From Rhodospirillum sp. (lineage in GTDB: Bacteria; Pseudomonadota; Alphaproteobacteria; Rhodospirillales; Rhodospirillaceae), in contig JAIOYK010000057.1 in NCBI GenBank assembly GCA_021741145.1, positions 1-35,742 of the forward strand: a DNA stretch of 35,742 bases. Reading direction: 5' to 3'. Each line of letters begins with the position of its first letter. Positions within the stretch are counted from its first letter, which is position 1. The notes below the pieces were generated by a model. The model saw only the letters and a program-made list of their open reading frames with translations, made no database searches and had not been told where the DNA came from. The translations under genes and the position numbers were made by a program. Shown here in pieces: positions 24,220 to 31,143 of the stretch.

Positions 24220-25332
24220 CTAGGCTTGGACGTCCAAGCGGAAATTTCCAACGGAGCTTGTTTGGCCATCGTTCCGCTCGAATGTGGACAGGCCCGTCAG
24301 CCTTCCCGCGTTACCGACTCGGTTATCCATGGGGACGATGGCATCCAGATTAATGCGCGTGATGCCTGCCTCCCCAAGAGATTGGGTCGATCCGTCGGCC
24401 TTGAGCAACAGCAGGCTTCCCCAGTCCTTGTCCTGGGCGTCGATGGCCCCATCGGCGTTGGAATCCAGCTTGGACAGTTCGGCGAAGCCGTCCTGCGCGC
24501 CATGCTGGTCACCGAACAGTTCCTGGCCCGAGGTGATGGCCCCATCCCCATTGCGGTCCATGGCCAGGAAGGCGTCTTCCCCCGCTACCCAGGACGTGCG
24601 TTCCTCGGTGCCGTCGCCATCCATGTCGAAGCTTTTGTCCCCGGTCGCGCCGGATTCCAGGTCGAAGCCGTTGCCATCCAGGTCCAGGACCAGGGGATCG
24701 CTTTCATTCCACATGGCCTCCATCGTGGTGGTTTCCATGTAGGAGACGGAGACTGATTGGACCGAGGCGGTGACCGAGGTGCTGGACCCGTCCTCGCCCT
24801 CCTGGGTCAGGGTGAAGGAGACCTCGCGCGCTTCGACGACAAGGGTCTGGGTGGACGTCACCCGGAAGGAGGGTTGGTCCGAGGCCCCTTGGGTGGCCTG
24901 GGCGGCCTCCTTGACCGCGGCGCGTCCAGCCTTGGCGCCGGAGACCGCGTCCTCGTCCGATAAACCGAAGGCCCGCAGGAGCTTTTCGAAGGACTTTTCA
25001 AGTTCGTCCAGGGCGGCCTGAAGGGAGTCCGCCTCCGTCGCGGCGGCCTGGGCGCTCCGTGCCAGGTCGTCGACGGCCTTGGCGTCCTTGTTCTGGGCGT
25101 TCGCGTCCGTACCGCTCGCGGTTTGGGTGCTCGTGGTCTGGCTCCGCGCGGTCAAGGACCGGGCCGCGGCGGACAGGGTGATCACGGTGCTGCCCTGGTC
25201 GGGGGAGGGGGATGGAGTCCCCTCCGTTTGCCCGGAACCTCTGGCACTGGTGGCGGGGGCTTTCACGGCGCTGGAGGCGGATGGGCCCGGTGTGCTGGCC
25301 GCGGAGGTGGAGGAAATGAGGGCATTCGCCAT
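24220..25332 (-). CDS. EF-hand calcium-binding protein, paralog A
   Basis: This 370-residue protein has a Ser/Thr/Ala-rich N-terminus (1-75), then a helical segment ending 'KLLRAFGLSDEDAVSGAKAGRAAV' (about 115-140), a strand-rich middle domain with 'SFRVTSTQTLVVEAREVSF' and a C-terminal calcium block. The block starts 'DPLVLDLDGNGFDLESG', continues 'FDMDGDGTEERTSWVAGEDAFLAMDRNGDGAI' in two halves and includes the EF loop 'DSNADGAIDAQD'. This layout is well known at the C-terminus of RTX/FrpC-like exported proteins, but here no RTX repeats precede it and there is no classical signal peptide. ATG 25332 is preceded by AAGGACGAG. Its downstream paralog is its nearest relative in the window. Confidence 0.82.
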   Translation of the reverse strand: MANALISSTSAASTPGPSASSAVKAPATSARGSGQTEGTPSPSPDQGSTVITLSAAARSLTARSQTTSTQTASGTDANAQNKDAKAVDDLARSAQAAATEADSLQAALDELEKSFEKLLRAFGLSDEDAVSGAKAGRAAVKEAAQATQGASDQPSFRVTSTQTLVVEAREVSFTLTQEGEDGSSTSVTASVQSVSVSYMETTTMEAMWNESDPLVLDLDGNGFDLESGATGDKSFDMDGDGTEERTSWVAGEDAFLAMDRNGDGAITSGQELFGDQHGAQDGFAELSKLDSNADGAIDAQDKDWGSLLLLKADGSTQSLGEAGITRINLDAIVPMDNRVGNAGRLTGLSTFERNDGQTSSVGNFRLDVQA

Positions 25333-25382
25333 TGGGATCTCGTCCTTTTTCTATGGAACGACGGCTCGCGAGGGAACCGTTC

Positions 25383-25399
25383 GGCGGATTCCTTCCGCC
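25383..25399 (-). promoter_or_regulatory. Leader hairpin with AGGAA loop, paralog A
   Basis: On the minus strand GGCGGA and TCCGCC form a 6-bp stem around the loop AGGAA, ending 50 bases before ATG 25332. The same loop at nearly the same distance occurs before paralog B with different stem bases that still pair. The ANGGA core in a loop, plus a second GGA in the ribosome site (25343-25345), resembles the two-site layout of CsrA/RsmA targets. Binding is inferred, not shown. Confidence 0.6.
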
Positions 25400-25483
25400 T
25401 GGATGCGAATTTTAATCAGCTTTGTTGGGCGATGAGGTCGGAAACCAGAAATTTTGGGTCTCACCCAGGGGGCGACATGTCCT

Positions 25484-26416
25484 TTAGACCTCGATATCCA
25501 ACCGGACATTCCCACCGGAGTCCGCTTTTCCATCGTTTCGGTCGACGGTCGACGGGTCGACCACTCTTCCGCCGCCACCGTCCTTCGAGGTGAGGGGCAC
25601 GATTGCATCGAGGGTGATGCTGGCCTGACCCGTCTCTTTCAGGGATTGGTTCGATCCGCTGTCCTTGACCAACAGCAGAGCCCCCGGGTTCTTGCTTTGG
25701 GAGTCGGTGGCCAAGCTGGGGTCTTCTCCGGCAACGGGGGGAGTTTGTTCCGTGGCGCCGTCGCCATGGGTGTTCACGATCGGAGACTCGCTTCGACTCC
25801 ACATGTCATTCAGCGTGGCCGAATCGATGTAGGAGATGAGGTAGGAATTGGCCGTGGCGGATACGGTCGTGGTATGGCCGTCCGCCAGTTCGAAACTCAT
25901 GGAGAAGGTGATTTCCCGAACATCGGCGACAAGGGTTTCGGTCTCGGCGATCTGGAAGGTGGGCAGGTCCGAGACCGGTTTCGCTGTCTCGGCGGCGGCC
26001 AGGACCGCGGCGCGCCCGGCCGCGGCTCCGGATGCGGCTTCGTCGTCGGACAGTCCGAAGGCCCGAAGAAGATTGACGAAGGCCTTTTGCAGGTTGTCCA
26101 GCGCGCTTTGGAGGGAGTCCGCTTCCGCCTTCGCGGCCTTGGCGATGTCCGTCAGGGAATCGGTGTCCGTGGCACCGTCCTTTGTCGAAGCGGCGTCCGT
26201 GACGCTGTCTTCCAGAAGGGGGTCCCCATGCGCCATGAAGTTGGCCGCGGCGGTCATGGCCGTTGCCGCGGCGGATAACTTAACCCTGGAACTCCCCTCG
26301 AACCGGGAGGCGGCTGGGTCGGATGGGGGCTGCGACGAAGGGGAGTCCGCTTTCTTGGGCGGAGGGGACGCGGGTCGGCTGGTGGCCGTCGCGGTGGTGG
26401 AAGAGAGGGCATCCAT
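25484..26416 (-). CDS. Paralog B of the EF-hand protein, calcium loops lost
   Basis: This 310-residue protein is a clear relative of the one encoded just downstream. Both share 'ADSLQ(S/A)ALD', 'LLRAFGLSD', 'GRAAV', the middle strand domain ('TETLVADVREITF' against 'TQTLVVEAREVSF'), 'VAGED', 'LLL.K..GS.QSL.E.G', 'LDAIVP' and the C-terminal 'NVRLDIEV' against 'NFRLDVQA'. The EF-hand block is reduced: canonical Asp loops are replaced by 'NTHGDGATEQTPP' and 'DSQSKNPGA', and about 50 residues are missing. I chose ATG 26416 because it aligns with the start of paralog A; an in-frame ATG at 26434 adds six residues. It may still act as a partner or a non-calcium form. Confidence 0.78.
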   Translation of the reverse strand: MDALSSTTATATSRPASPPPKKADSPSSQPPSDPAASRFEGSSRVKLSAAATAMTAAANFMAHGDPLLEDSVTDAASTKDGATDTDSLTDIAKAAKAEADSLQSALDNLQKAFVNLLRAFGLSDDEAASGAAAGRAAVLAAAETAKPVSDLPTFQIAETETLVADVREITFSMSFELADGHTTTVSATANSYLISYIDSATLNDMWSRSESPIVNTHGDGATEQTPPVAGEDPSLATDSQSKNPGALLLVKDSGSNQSLKETGQASITLDAIVPLTSKDGGGGRVVDPSTVDRNDGKADSGGNVRLDIEV

Positions 26417-26707
26417 CTTGGTTCTCTTATCCATATTCTATGGATTGACGCGGTTCACTAAGGGAACTGATCAGCGAATTCCTTTCGCCGATACCTATTT
26501 GTATCATGCTTTCTTGGGTAAGGAAATCTGAAGTTAGAGGAGCCGGAGCCCGTGGGCGGACGGTTTTGGGGCGTCATAATAAATTGGGAAGGGCGGATAG
26601 GGGCATTTCCCTGGCCCGCTCCGCCGGAACGGTTGAAGGCGCTTGACCTGGGCCGGGCGGACCGTTAGGCCGTATCAGAAGTTTTCAGGAGCGAAAAGCG
26701 CGAGGCC
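26417..26707. other. Divergent intergenic region, paralog B leader and lptF upstream region
   Basis: The left 110 bases are the leader of paralog B and align with the leader of paralog A (25333-25440): shared blocks on the minus strand include CCCAA, AAAGC, the hairpin, GTTCCCT and TCCATAGAA. The right half precedes the LptF-type gene; it holds TTGACC at about 26643 but no well-spaced partner box that I would mark. Confidence 0.55.
26473..26489 (-). promoter_or_regulatory. Leader hairpin with AGGAA loop, paralog B
   Basis: On the minus strand GGCGAA and TTCGCT pair (one G-U closing pair) around the loop AGGAA, ending 56 bases before ATG 26416. Compared with paralog A, one G-C pair has become A-T and one G-C has become G-U, so pairing is kept while bases changed. 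A GGA at 26430-26432, near the ribosome site, is also shared. Confidence 0.6.
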
Positions 26708-27889
26708 ATGATCAAGACCCTGGACCGCTATATCTTGCGCAATCTGCTCGTCGGGCTCGCCGTCGGCGCGGTCGCGCTGATTGCCCTTATCTGGCTGATC
26801 AACTCCCTGAAGTTCCTCGACTGGTTCGTGAACAAGGGCCTATCCATCGGCACCTTCCTGAAGCTGACTCTGCTGCTCATGCCTGGCTTCCTGACGGTGT
26901 TCATCCCCATCGCCCTCTTCGCCGTGGTCCTGTTCACCTACAACAAGTTCGCCTCGGATCGGGAACTGATTGTCATGCGCGCCGCGGGGCAGGGACATTG
27001 GCAGTTGGCCAAGCCCGCCCTTTGGCTCTGCCTGATGCTGACCGTCGTTGGCTATTGGCTGACCATGAGTGTTGTTCCCGCCATGGAGCGGGCCTTCGAT
27101 GTCATCAAGTGGCAGGTCCGTGACGAGGTCTCCAGCCTTGTGATCAAGGACGGTCAGTTCAATCAGATTCAGGAAGGCGTTATTGTTTACGCTGGGCAAC
27201 GCACCAAGGATGGCAAGCTGCTTGACTTGTTGATTCACGACACCTCCGGTGAAAAGGACGTGACGGTCATCGCGGAATCCGGCGCCATGGTGAAGGATGG
27301 CGGCTCTTCCAAGATCCTTCTGCTCAATGGTAATCGACAGGAGCGTGACCCGAAGACAGGCAAGGTCACTTTCCTGTATTTCGACAGTTACACGATCGAT
27401 ATGGGCGAAGACGGCGGGGGCGGGGAATTCCGCTATATCGACGAACGCCAACGCCCGTTTTCCGAACTCTACAGTATCCAGGTGGGTGACCGGATCGATC
27501 CCGCTTACCCCTATCTGTTCGAGCATCCGAATGTGCGTCGCCTGCGCATGGAACTGCACCTGCGGATCCTGCGCCCCTTGGCCCACATCGGTTTCCTGTT
27601 GCTGGGTCTCGCCGCGGTGCTGACAGGCGAGTTCAATCGACGGGGTGACAACACCAAGGTGATCGTCGCCGTCGCATTGGTGGTTCTGTTCCAGGGCGGA
27701 AGCCTGGGCGCGGCCAATCTGGTAAAGAAGTCCTATGACGCGTTGATCCTGCTCGATCTCATGACCGTTCTGCCTTTCGTCATTGGCTTGCTGTGGCTCA
27801 CTTGGCCCAATGATCGCTGGCCTTTGGGGCGCAAGTCGATTCGGCCAGAGCTGGCGCCCGAGGACCCTCGGATGAGGGTTTCGGCGTGA
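26708..27889 (+). CDS. lptF: LptF/LptG-family lipopolysaccharide export permease
   Basis: This inner-membrane permease of the LptB2FG type, which moves LPS toward the outer membrane, is 393 residues long. TM helices lie at about 14-34, 52-80 and 97-118, with a periplasmic jellyroll domain at about 130-280 ('EGVIVYAGQRTKDGKLLDLLIHD') and TM helices near 300-320, 325-345 and 350-370. 'LDRYILRNLL' at the N-terminus and 'ASDRELIVMRAAG' are family marks. LptF and LptG are usually paired; only one is here, directly followed by an MsbA-like exporter whose start overlaps its stop. Whether it is F or G is not certain; the 'RELIVMRAAG' form suits LptF. Confidence 0.88.
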   Translation: MIKTLDRYILRNLLVGLAVGAVALIALIWLINSLKFLDWFVNKGLSIGTFLKLTLLLMPGFLTVFIPIALFAVVLFTYNKFASDRELIVMRAAGQGHWQLAKPALWLCLMLTVVGYWLTMSVVPAMERAFDVIKWQVRDEVSSLVIKDGQFNQIQEGVIVYAGQRTKDGKLLDLLIHDTSGEKDVTVIAESGAMVKDGGSSKILLLNGNRQERDPKTGKVTFLYFDSYTIDMGEDGGGGEFRYIDERQRPFSELYSIQVGDRIDPAYPYLFEHPNVRRLRMELHLRILRPLAHIGFLLLGLAAVLTGEFNRRGDNTKVIVAVALVVLFQGGSLGAANLVKKSYDALILLDLMTVLPFVIGLLWLTWPNDRWPLGRKSIRPELAPEDPRMRVSA

Positions 27890-29715
27890 GTCGGGCGACC
27901 ATCACCACCGAATTCATAAGCCCTGTCCCGGCCGTGGACCCCGGGGGAATGAACGGACTGGGCCGGTCCAAGGGCGCTCCGGCTCTGATCCTGCGCCTTA
28001 TCCGGGCCTTCATGCATGGCCAATGGGGCCTGATGGCTCTGGCGATGGGATGCATGGGCATCGTCGCGGCGATGACGGCGAGCATCGCTTGGTTGATGAA
28101 GCCCGCCGTCAACGAGGTCTTCGCCGGAAAAGATCCGGCGGTCCTGACCTTGGTGGCCATTTCGTTTCCCGCCGTTTTCATGGCCAAGGGGCTGGCCAAT
28201 TACGGCCAGCGCACCCTGATGAACGCCGTGGGCACGCGGATCATTTCCCGCAGTCGGGAGGCGCTATACAACCACCTTCAAGGCATGGACATCGCCTTTT
28301 TCGCCCAAAGCCGCACGGCGACGCTTGTCAGTCGCTTTACCGTCGACCTCACCCTGCTGAAGAACACCATCACGACCGGCACGATGGCACTGGGGCGGGA
28401 CGCGGTGACCATGGTCGGTCTGTTGGTGTCCCTGGTGGCCCTGGACCTGGATCTGGCTCTGATCGCCGGAACGGTCTTTCCGTTGGCGATCCTGCCTATC
28501 GTCATCCTGGGACGGCGGGTGCGTCGGGCGGCCAAGGGCATGCAAAGCGAGTCCGGTGAGCTGGATGCCCAGTTGCTACAGATCTTCCAGGGTATCCGTG
28601 TCGTGAAGGTCTATAACGCCGAGGAGCGCGAGGCCGAACGGGTGGGAGGCACCATCTGGCGCATTTACCACCACCTGATGCGGTCCGAAACCGTGGGCGC
28701 GTCCATTTCCATGGTCCTGGAGATCCTCTCGGGTATCGCTTTCGCCGGGGTGGTGATCTACGGCGGTCAGCGGGTGACCGAGGGCAATTTGGACCCGGGG
28801 ACGTTCTTCGCCTTTCTCACCTCCATGTTCTTGCTTTACCAACCGATCAAGCGCCTGGGACGGGTCAATATCGTCGCCCAGGAAGGACTCGCGGCGATGG
28901 AGCGGTTGTTCGACGTGCTGGACACGCCGCCGGGTCTGCGGGAAAAGCCCGATGCGCCGGAACTGACCGTCATGGGCGGAGAAATCCGTTTCGAAGCGGT
29001 CCGCCTGACCTACGCCCTAGGGGAAGGCCCGGCCCTGTCCGACCTGACCCTAACGGTGCCCGCGGGGGGCACCGCGGCCCTGGTCGGACGGTCCGGAGCG
29101 GGCAAGTCCACGGCCCTGCAATTGGTTCCCCGCTTCTACGACGCCGACGAGGGTCGGGTGGTGATCGACGGTCAGGATGTGCGGGACGTTACGTTCCGCT
29201 CCCTGTGGAAGGCCATCGCCATGGTCACTCAGGAGGTGATCCTGTTTGATGACACCGTGCGGGCCAATATCGCCTATGGCCGTCCCGATGCCAGCGACGC
29301 GGAGATCGAGGCCGCGGCCCGGGCCGCGGCGGGCCATGATTTCGTTCAAGAAATGCCCCGTGGTTACGATACGATGATTGGCGAACAGGGCGTTCGTCTG
29401 TCCGGTGGCCAGCGCCAACGGCTGGTCATCGCCCGGGCCATGCTGAAGAACGCGCCCATCCTGCTGCTGGATGAAGCCACCAGCGCGCTCGACGCGGAAA
29501 GCGAACGCCAGGTTCGCCAAGCCTTCGATTCCCTACGCCAGGGACGGACCTGTGTCGTTGTCGCCCACCGCCTATCCACGGTCATGAATGCCGATATCAT
29601 TTATGTGTTGGACGCCGGGCGCGTGGCCGAAAGTGGAACCCATGCCGAACTGCTCGCCAAGGGCGGCATTTACACCGACCTTTGCGCCACCGAACTGAGC
29701 AAGGCCGAGGAATAA
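27886..29715 (+). CDS. msbA: MsbA-like ABC exporter (fused permease and ATPase)
   Basis: This 609-residue half-transporter probably flips lipid A or another lipid-linked molecule. Six transmembrane helices lie roughly within residues 40-330. The nucleotide-binding domain has Walker A 'VGRSGAGKSTALQ', Q loop 'MVTQEVILFDDTV', signature 'LSGGQRQRLVIARAM', Walker B 'ILLLDEATSALDAESE' and H loop 'VVAHRLSTV'. The GTG start at 27886 overlaps the permease stop (GTGA), with GATGAGGG upstream; ATG 27949 is a less likely alternative. Pairing with an Lpt permease supports an LPS role, though MsbA-type sequences are hard to separate from multidrug exporters. Confidence 0.88.
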   Translation: MSRATITTEFISPVPAVDPGGMNGLGRSKGAPALILRLIRAFMHGQWGLMALAMGCMGIVAAMTASIAWLMKPAVNEVFAGKDPAVLTLVAISFPAVFMAKGLANYGQRTLMNAVGTRIISRSREALYNHLQGMDIAFFAQSRTATLVSRFTVDLTLLKNTITTGTMALGRDAVTMVGLLVSLVALDLDLALIAGTVFPLAILPIVILGRRVRRAAKGMQSESGELDAQLLQIFQGIRVVKVYNAEEREAERVGGTIWRIYHHLMRSETVGASISMVLEILSGIAFAGVVIYGGQRVTEGNLDPGTFFAFLTSMFLLYQPIKRLGRVNIVAQEGLAAMERLFDVLDTPPGLREKPDAPELTVMGGEIRFEAVRLTYALGEGPALSDLTLTVPAGGTAALVGRSGAGKSTALQLVPRFYDADEGRVVIDGQDVRDVTFRSLWKAIAMVTQEVILFDDTVRANIAYGRPDASDAEIEAAARAAAGHDFVQEMPRGYDTMIGEQGVRLSGGQRQRLVIARAMLKNAPILLLDEATSALDAESERQVRQAFDSLRQGRTCVVVAHRLSTVMNADIIYVLDAGRVAESGTHAELLAKGGIYTDLCATELSKAEE

Positions 29716-29730
29716 AAAAGTCTCGATCCG

Positions 29731-29757
29731 TGTCACGGAAACCCCACCTGCTCCGTC
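29731..29757 (+). promoter_or_regulatory. ECF41-type promoter
   Basis: TGTCACG (29731-29737) and CGTC (29754-29757) are separated by exactly 16 bases. This matches the known ECF41 promoter pattern TGTCACA-N16-CGTC with one changed base. It lies 35 bases before the start of the decarboxylase-family gene, which is followed by an ECF41 sigma gene, so autoregulation is expected. Confidence 0.82.
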
Positions 29758-29792
29758 ATTCCCCTATCCACCACAGGAAACGGGAGTTTTCC

Positions 29793-30245
29793 ATGACACA
29801 GACCATCGATCCTTTCCAGGTCGCGCCCCGGGCACTTGATCCCATGCTGGCTTTCGAGCAGGCCATCGCCGCCTGGGGGCTGGAGGTCTCGCTCGTCCAT
29901 TTGGTCAAGCTGCGGGCTTCTCAGATCAACGGCTGTGGCTTCTGCGTGCACATGCACACCCGTGAGGCCAGGAAGGATGGGGAGACCGAGGAGCGGCTTT
30001 ATCTCGTGGGTGCCTGGCGGGAATCCTCTCTCTTTACCCCTCGGGAACAGGCGGCTCTTGCCTGGACGGAAGCCCTGACCATGATCGCCAAGGGACCGCC
30101 GACGGAACCCGAGCAGGCCGCCCTGGCCGCTGAATTCACCGAGGAGGAGCGCGTGAAGCTGACCCTGCTTGTCGGTGCCATCAACACCTGGAACCGGTTG
30201 GCCGTGGCCTTCCATATGCCCCATCCGGTCCGTGGCGCCGCGTGA
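29793..30245 (+). CDS. Carboxymuconolactone decarboxylase (AhpD-like) family protein
   Basis: This 150-residue protein of the CMD/AhpD fold has the redox motif 'CGFCVHMH', with C48, C51 and H55, in 'LVKLRASQINGCGFCVHMHTR' (split here as two parts of one helix region). This CxxC form gives alkylhydroperoxidase-like disulfide reductase activity in related proteins; true lactone decarboxylation is unlikely. GGAAACGGGAG precedes ATG 29793. The stop overlaps the sigma factor's GTG start (GTGA). CMD-family genes are the classic neighbours and targets of ECF41 sigma factors. Confidence 0.92.
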   Translation: MTQTIDPFQVAPRALDPMLAFEQAIAAWGLEVSLVHLVKLRASQINGCGFCVHMHTREARKDGETEERLYLVGAWRESSLFTPREQAALAWTEALTMIAKGPPTEPEQAALAAEFTEEERVKLTLLVGAINTWNRLAVAFHMPHPVRGAA

Positions 30246-31129
30246 CGGAAAGCCCGATGGCCGATGGGGCACGGAATGGGATGGACTTGTTTTGGTCCCA
30301 GAGGCCTCGGCTTCTGGGACTGGCCTATCGCATGCTGGGCGACCGGGCGGCGGCCGAGGACGTCGTTCAAGACAGCTTTATCCGGTGGCGGGATGTCGAC
30401 CCGGACACGATCACGAACCCAGCGGGGTATCTAACCCGTGTGGTGACCCATTTGTCCATCGATGCCCTTCGGGTCCGCCAGCGGTTGGTCCCGTCCTACC
30501 CTGGCCCGTGGTTGCCCGAACCCATTGGCGAAGCCGACCATGGGCCCATGGGGCTGGGAGAGGATATCTCCGCGGCCCTGATGATGGCGCTGGAGCGGTT
30601 GTCTCCCCTCGAGCGGGCCGTTTTCCTGTTGCATGACATCTTCGAAACAGAGTTTTCGGAGATCGCCACGACTTTGGGCCGCACGCCAGAGGCGTGCCGC
30701 CAATTGGCCAGCCGGGCTCGGCGCGCCGTGGCCGGGAGCCGCCGTCGCTATCCCCTGGACGTCAAGGAAGGCGCCCGCCTGGTGGAGGCCTTCTTTTTGG
30801 CGTCCCGCGGAGGCGATGTGGCGGCGCTCGAACGGCTGTTGACCGAAGACGCGGTTCTGTTCGCGGACGGGGGCGGGATTCGGTCGGCGGCGCTTCGGCC
30901 GATTGTCGGGCGTGACCGGGTCGTCCGCTTCTGCGCCGGTTTGGCGCGCAAGGCCGGGTTCATCCCGCCTGAATGGCGCCAGGAGGAGCGGATTACCGGA
31001 ACGCCCGGCCTCGTCACCCTGGAGGCGGATGGTCTGCCCCAGGTTACCCTGGTGGAACCCCGCGTTGGGCGGATCGCCGCCATTTACGTGATCCGCAATC
31101 CCCTTAAGCTGAAGGCCTTTCTAAAATAG
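30242..31129 (+). CDS. ECF41-family RNA polymerase sigma factor with SnoaL-like C-terminal domain
   Basis: This 295-residue sigma factor has sigma2 at about 18-85 ('LLGLAYRMLGDRAAAEDVVQD') and sigma4 at about 112-165 ('ALERLSPLERAVFLLHDIFE', 'RTPEACRQLASRARRAV'), followed by a SnoaL-like domain of about 120 residues. Family marks are 'WLPEPI' between the sigma domains, 'DGGG' in the tail and 'YVIRNPLKL' at the end (family form NPDKL). In ECF41 factors the tail replaces an anti-sigma factor and controls activity from within. The GTG start overlaps the CMD gene stop; ATG 30257 is possible. No separate anti-sigma gene is present, as expected. Confidence 0.94.
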   Translation: MTESPMADGARNGMDLFWSQRPRLLGLAYRMLGDRAAAEDVVQDSFIRWRDVDPDTITNPAGYLTRVVTHLSIDALRVRQRLVPSYPGPWLPEPIGEADHGPMGLGEDISAALMMALERLSPLERAVFLLHDIFETEFSEIATTLGRTPEACRQLASRARRAVAGSRRRYPLDVKEGARLVEAFFLASRGGDVAALERLLTEDAVLFADGGGIRSAALRPIVGRDRVVRFCAGLARKAGFIPPEWRQEERITGTPGLVTLEADGLPQVTLVEPRVGRIAAIYVIRNPLKLKAFLK

Positions 31130-31143
31130 GGTGGAGCACGGCC

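Noticed and set aside
24049-24240. Plus-strand basic peptide starting GTG 24049 with AAAGGGAGA upstream
   Set aside because: Only the first 55 or so codons lie outside the EF-hand gene, and the frame then runs antisense to that gene with no sensible end. No family resemblance.
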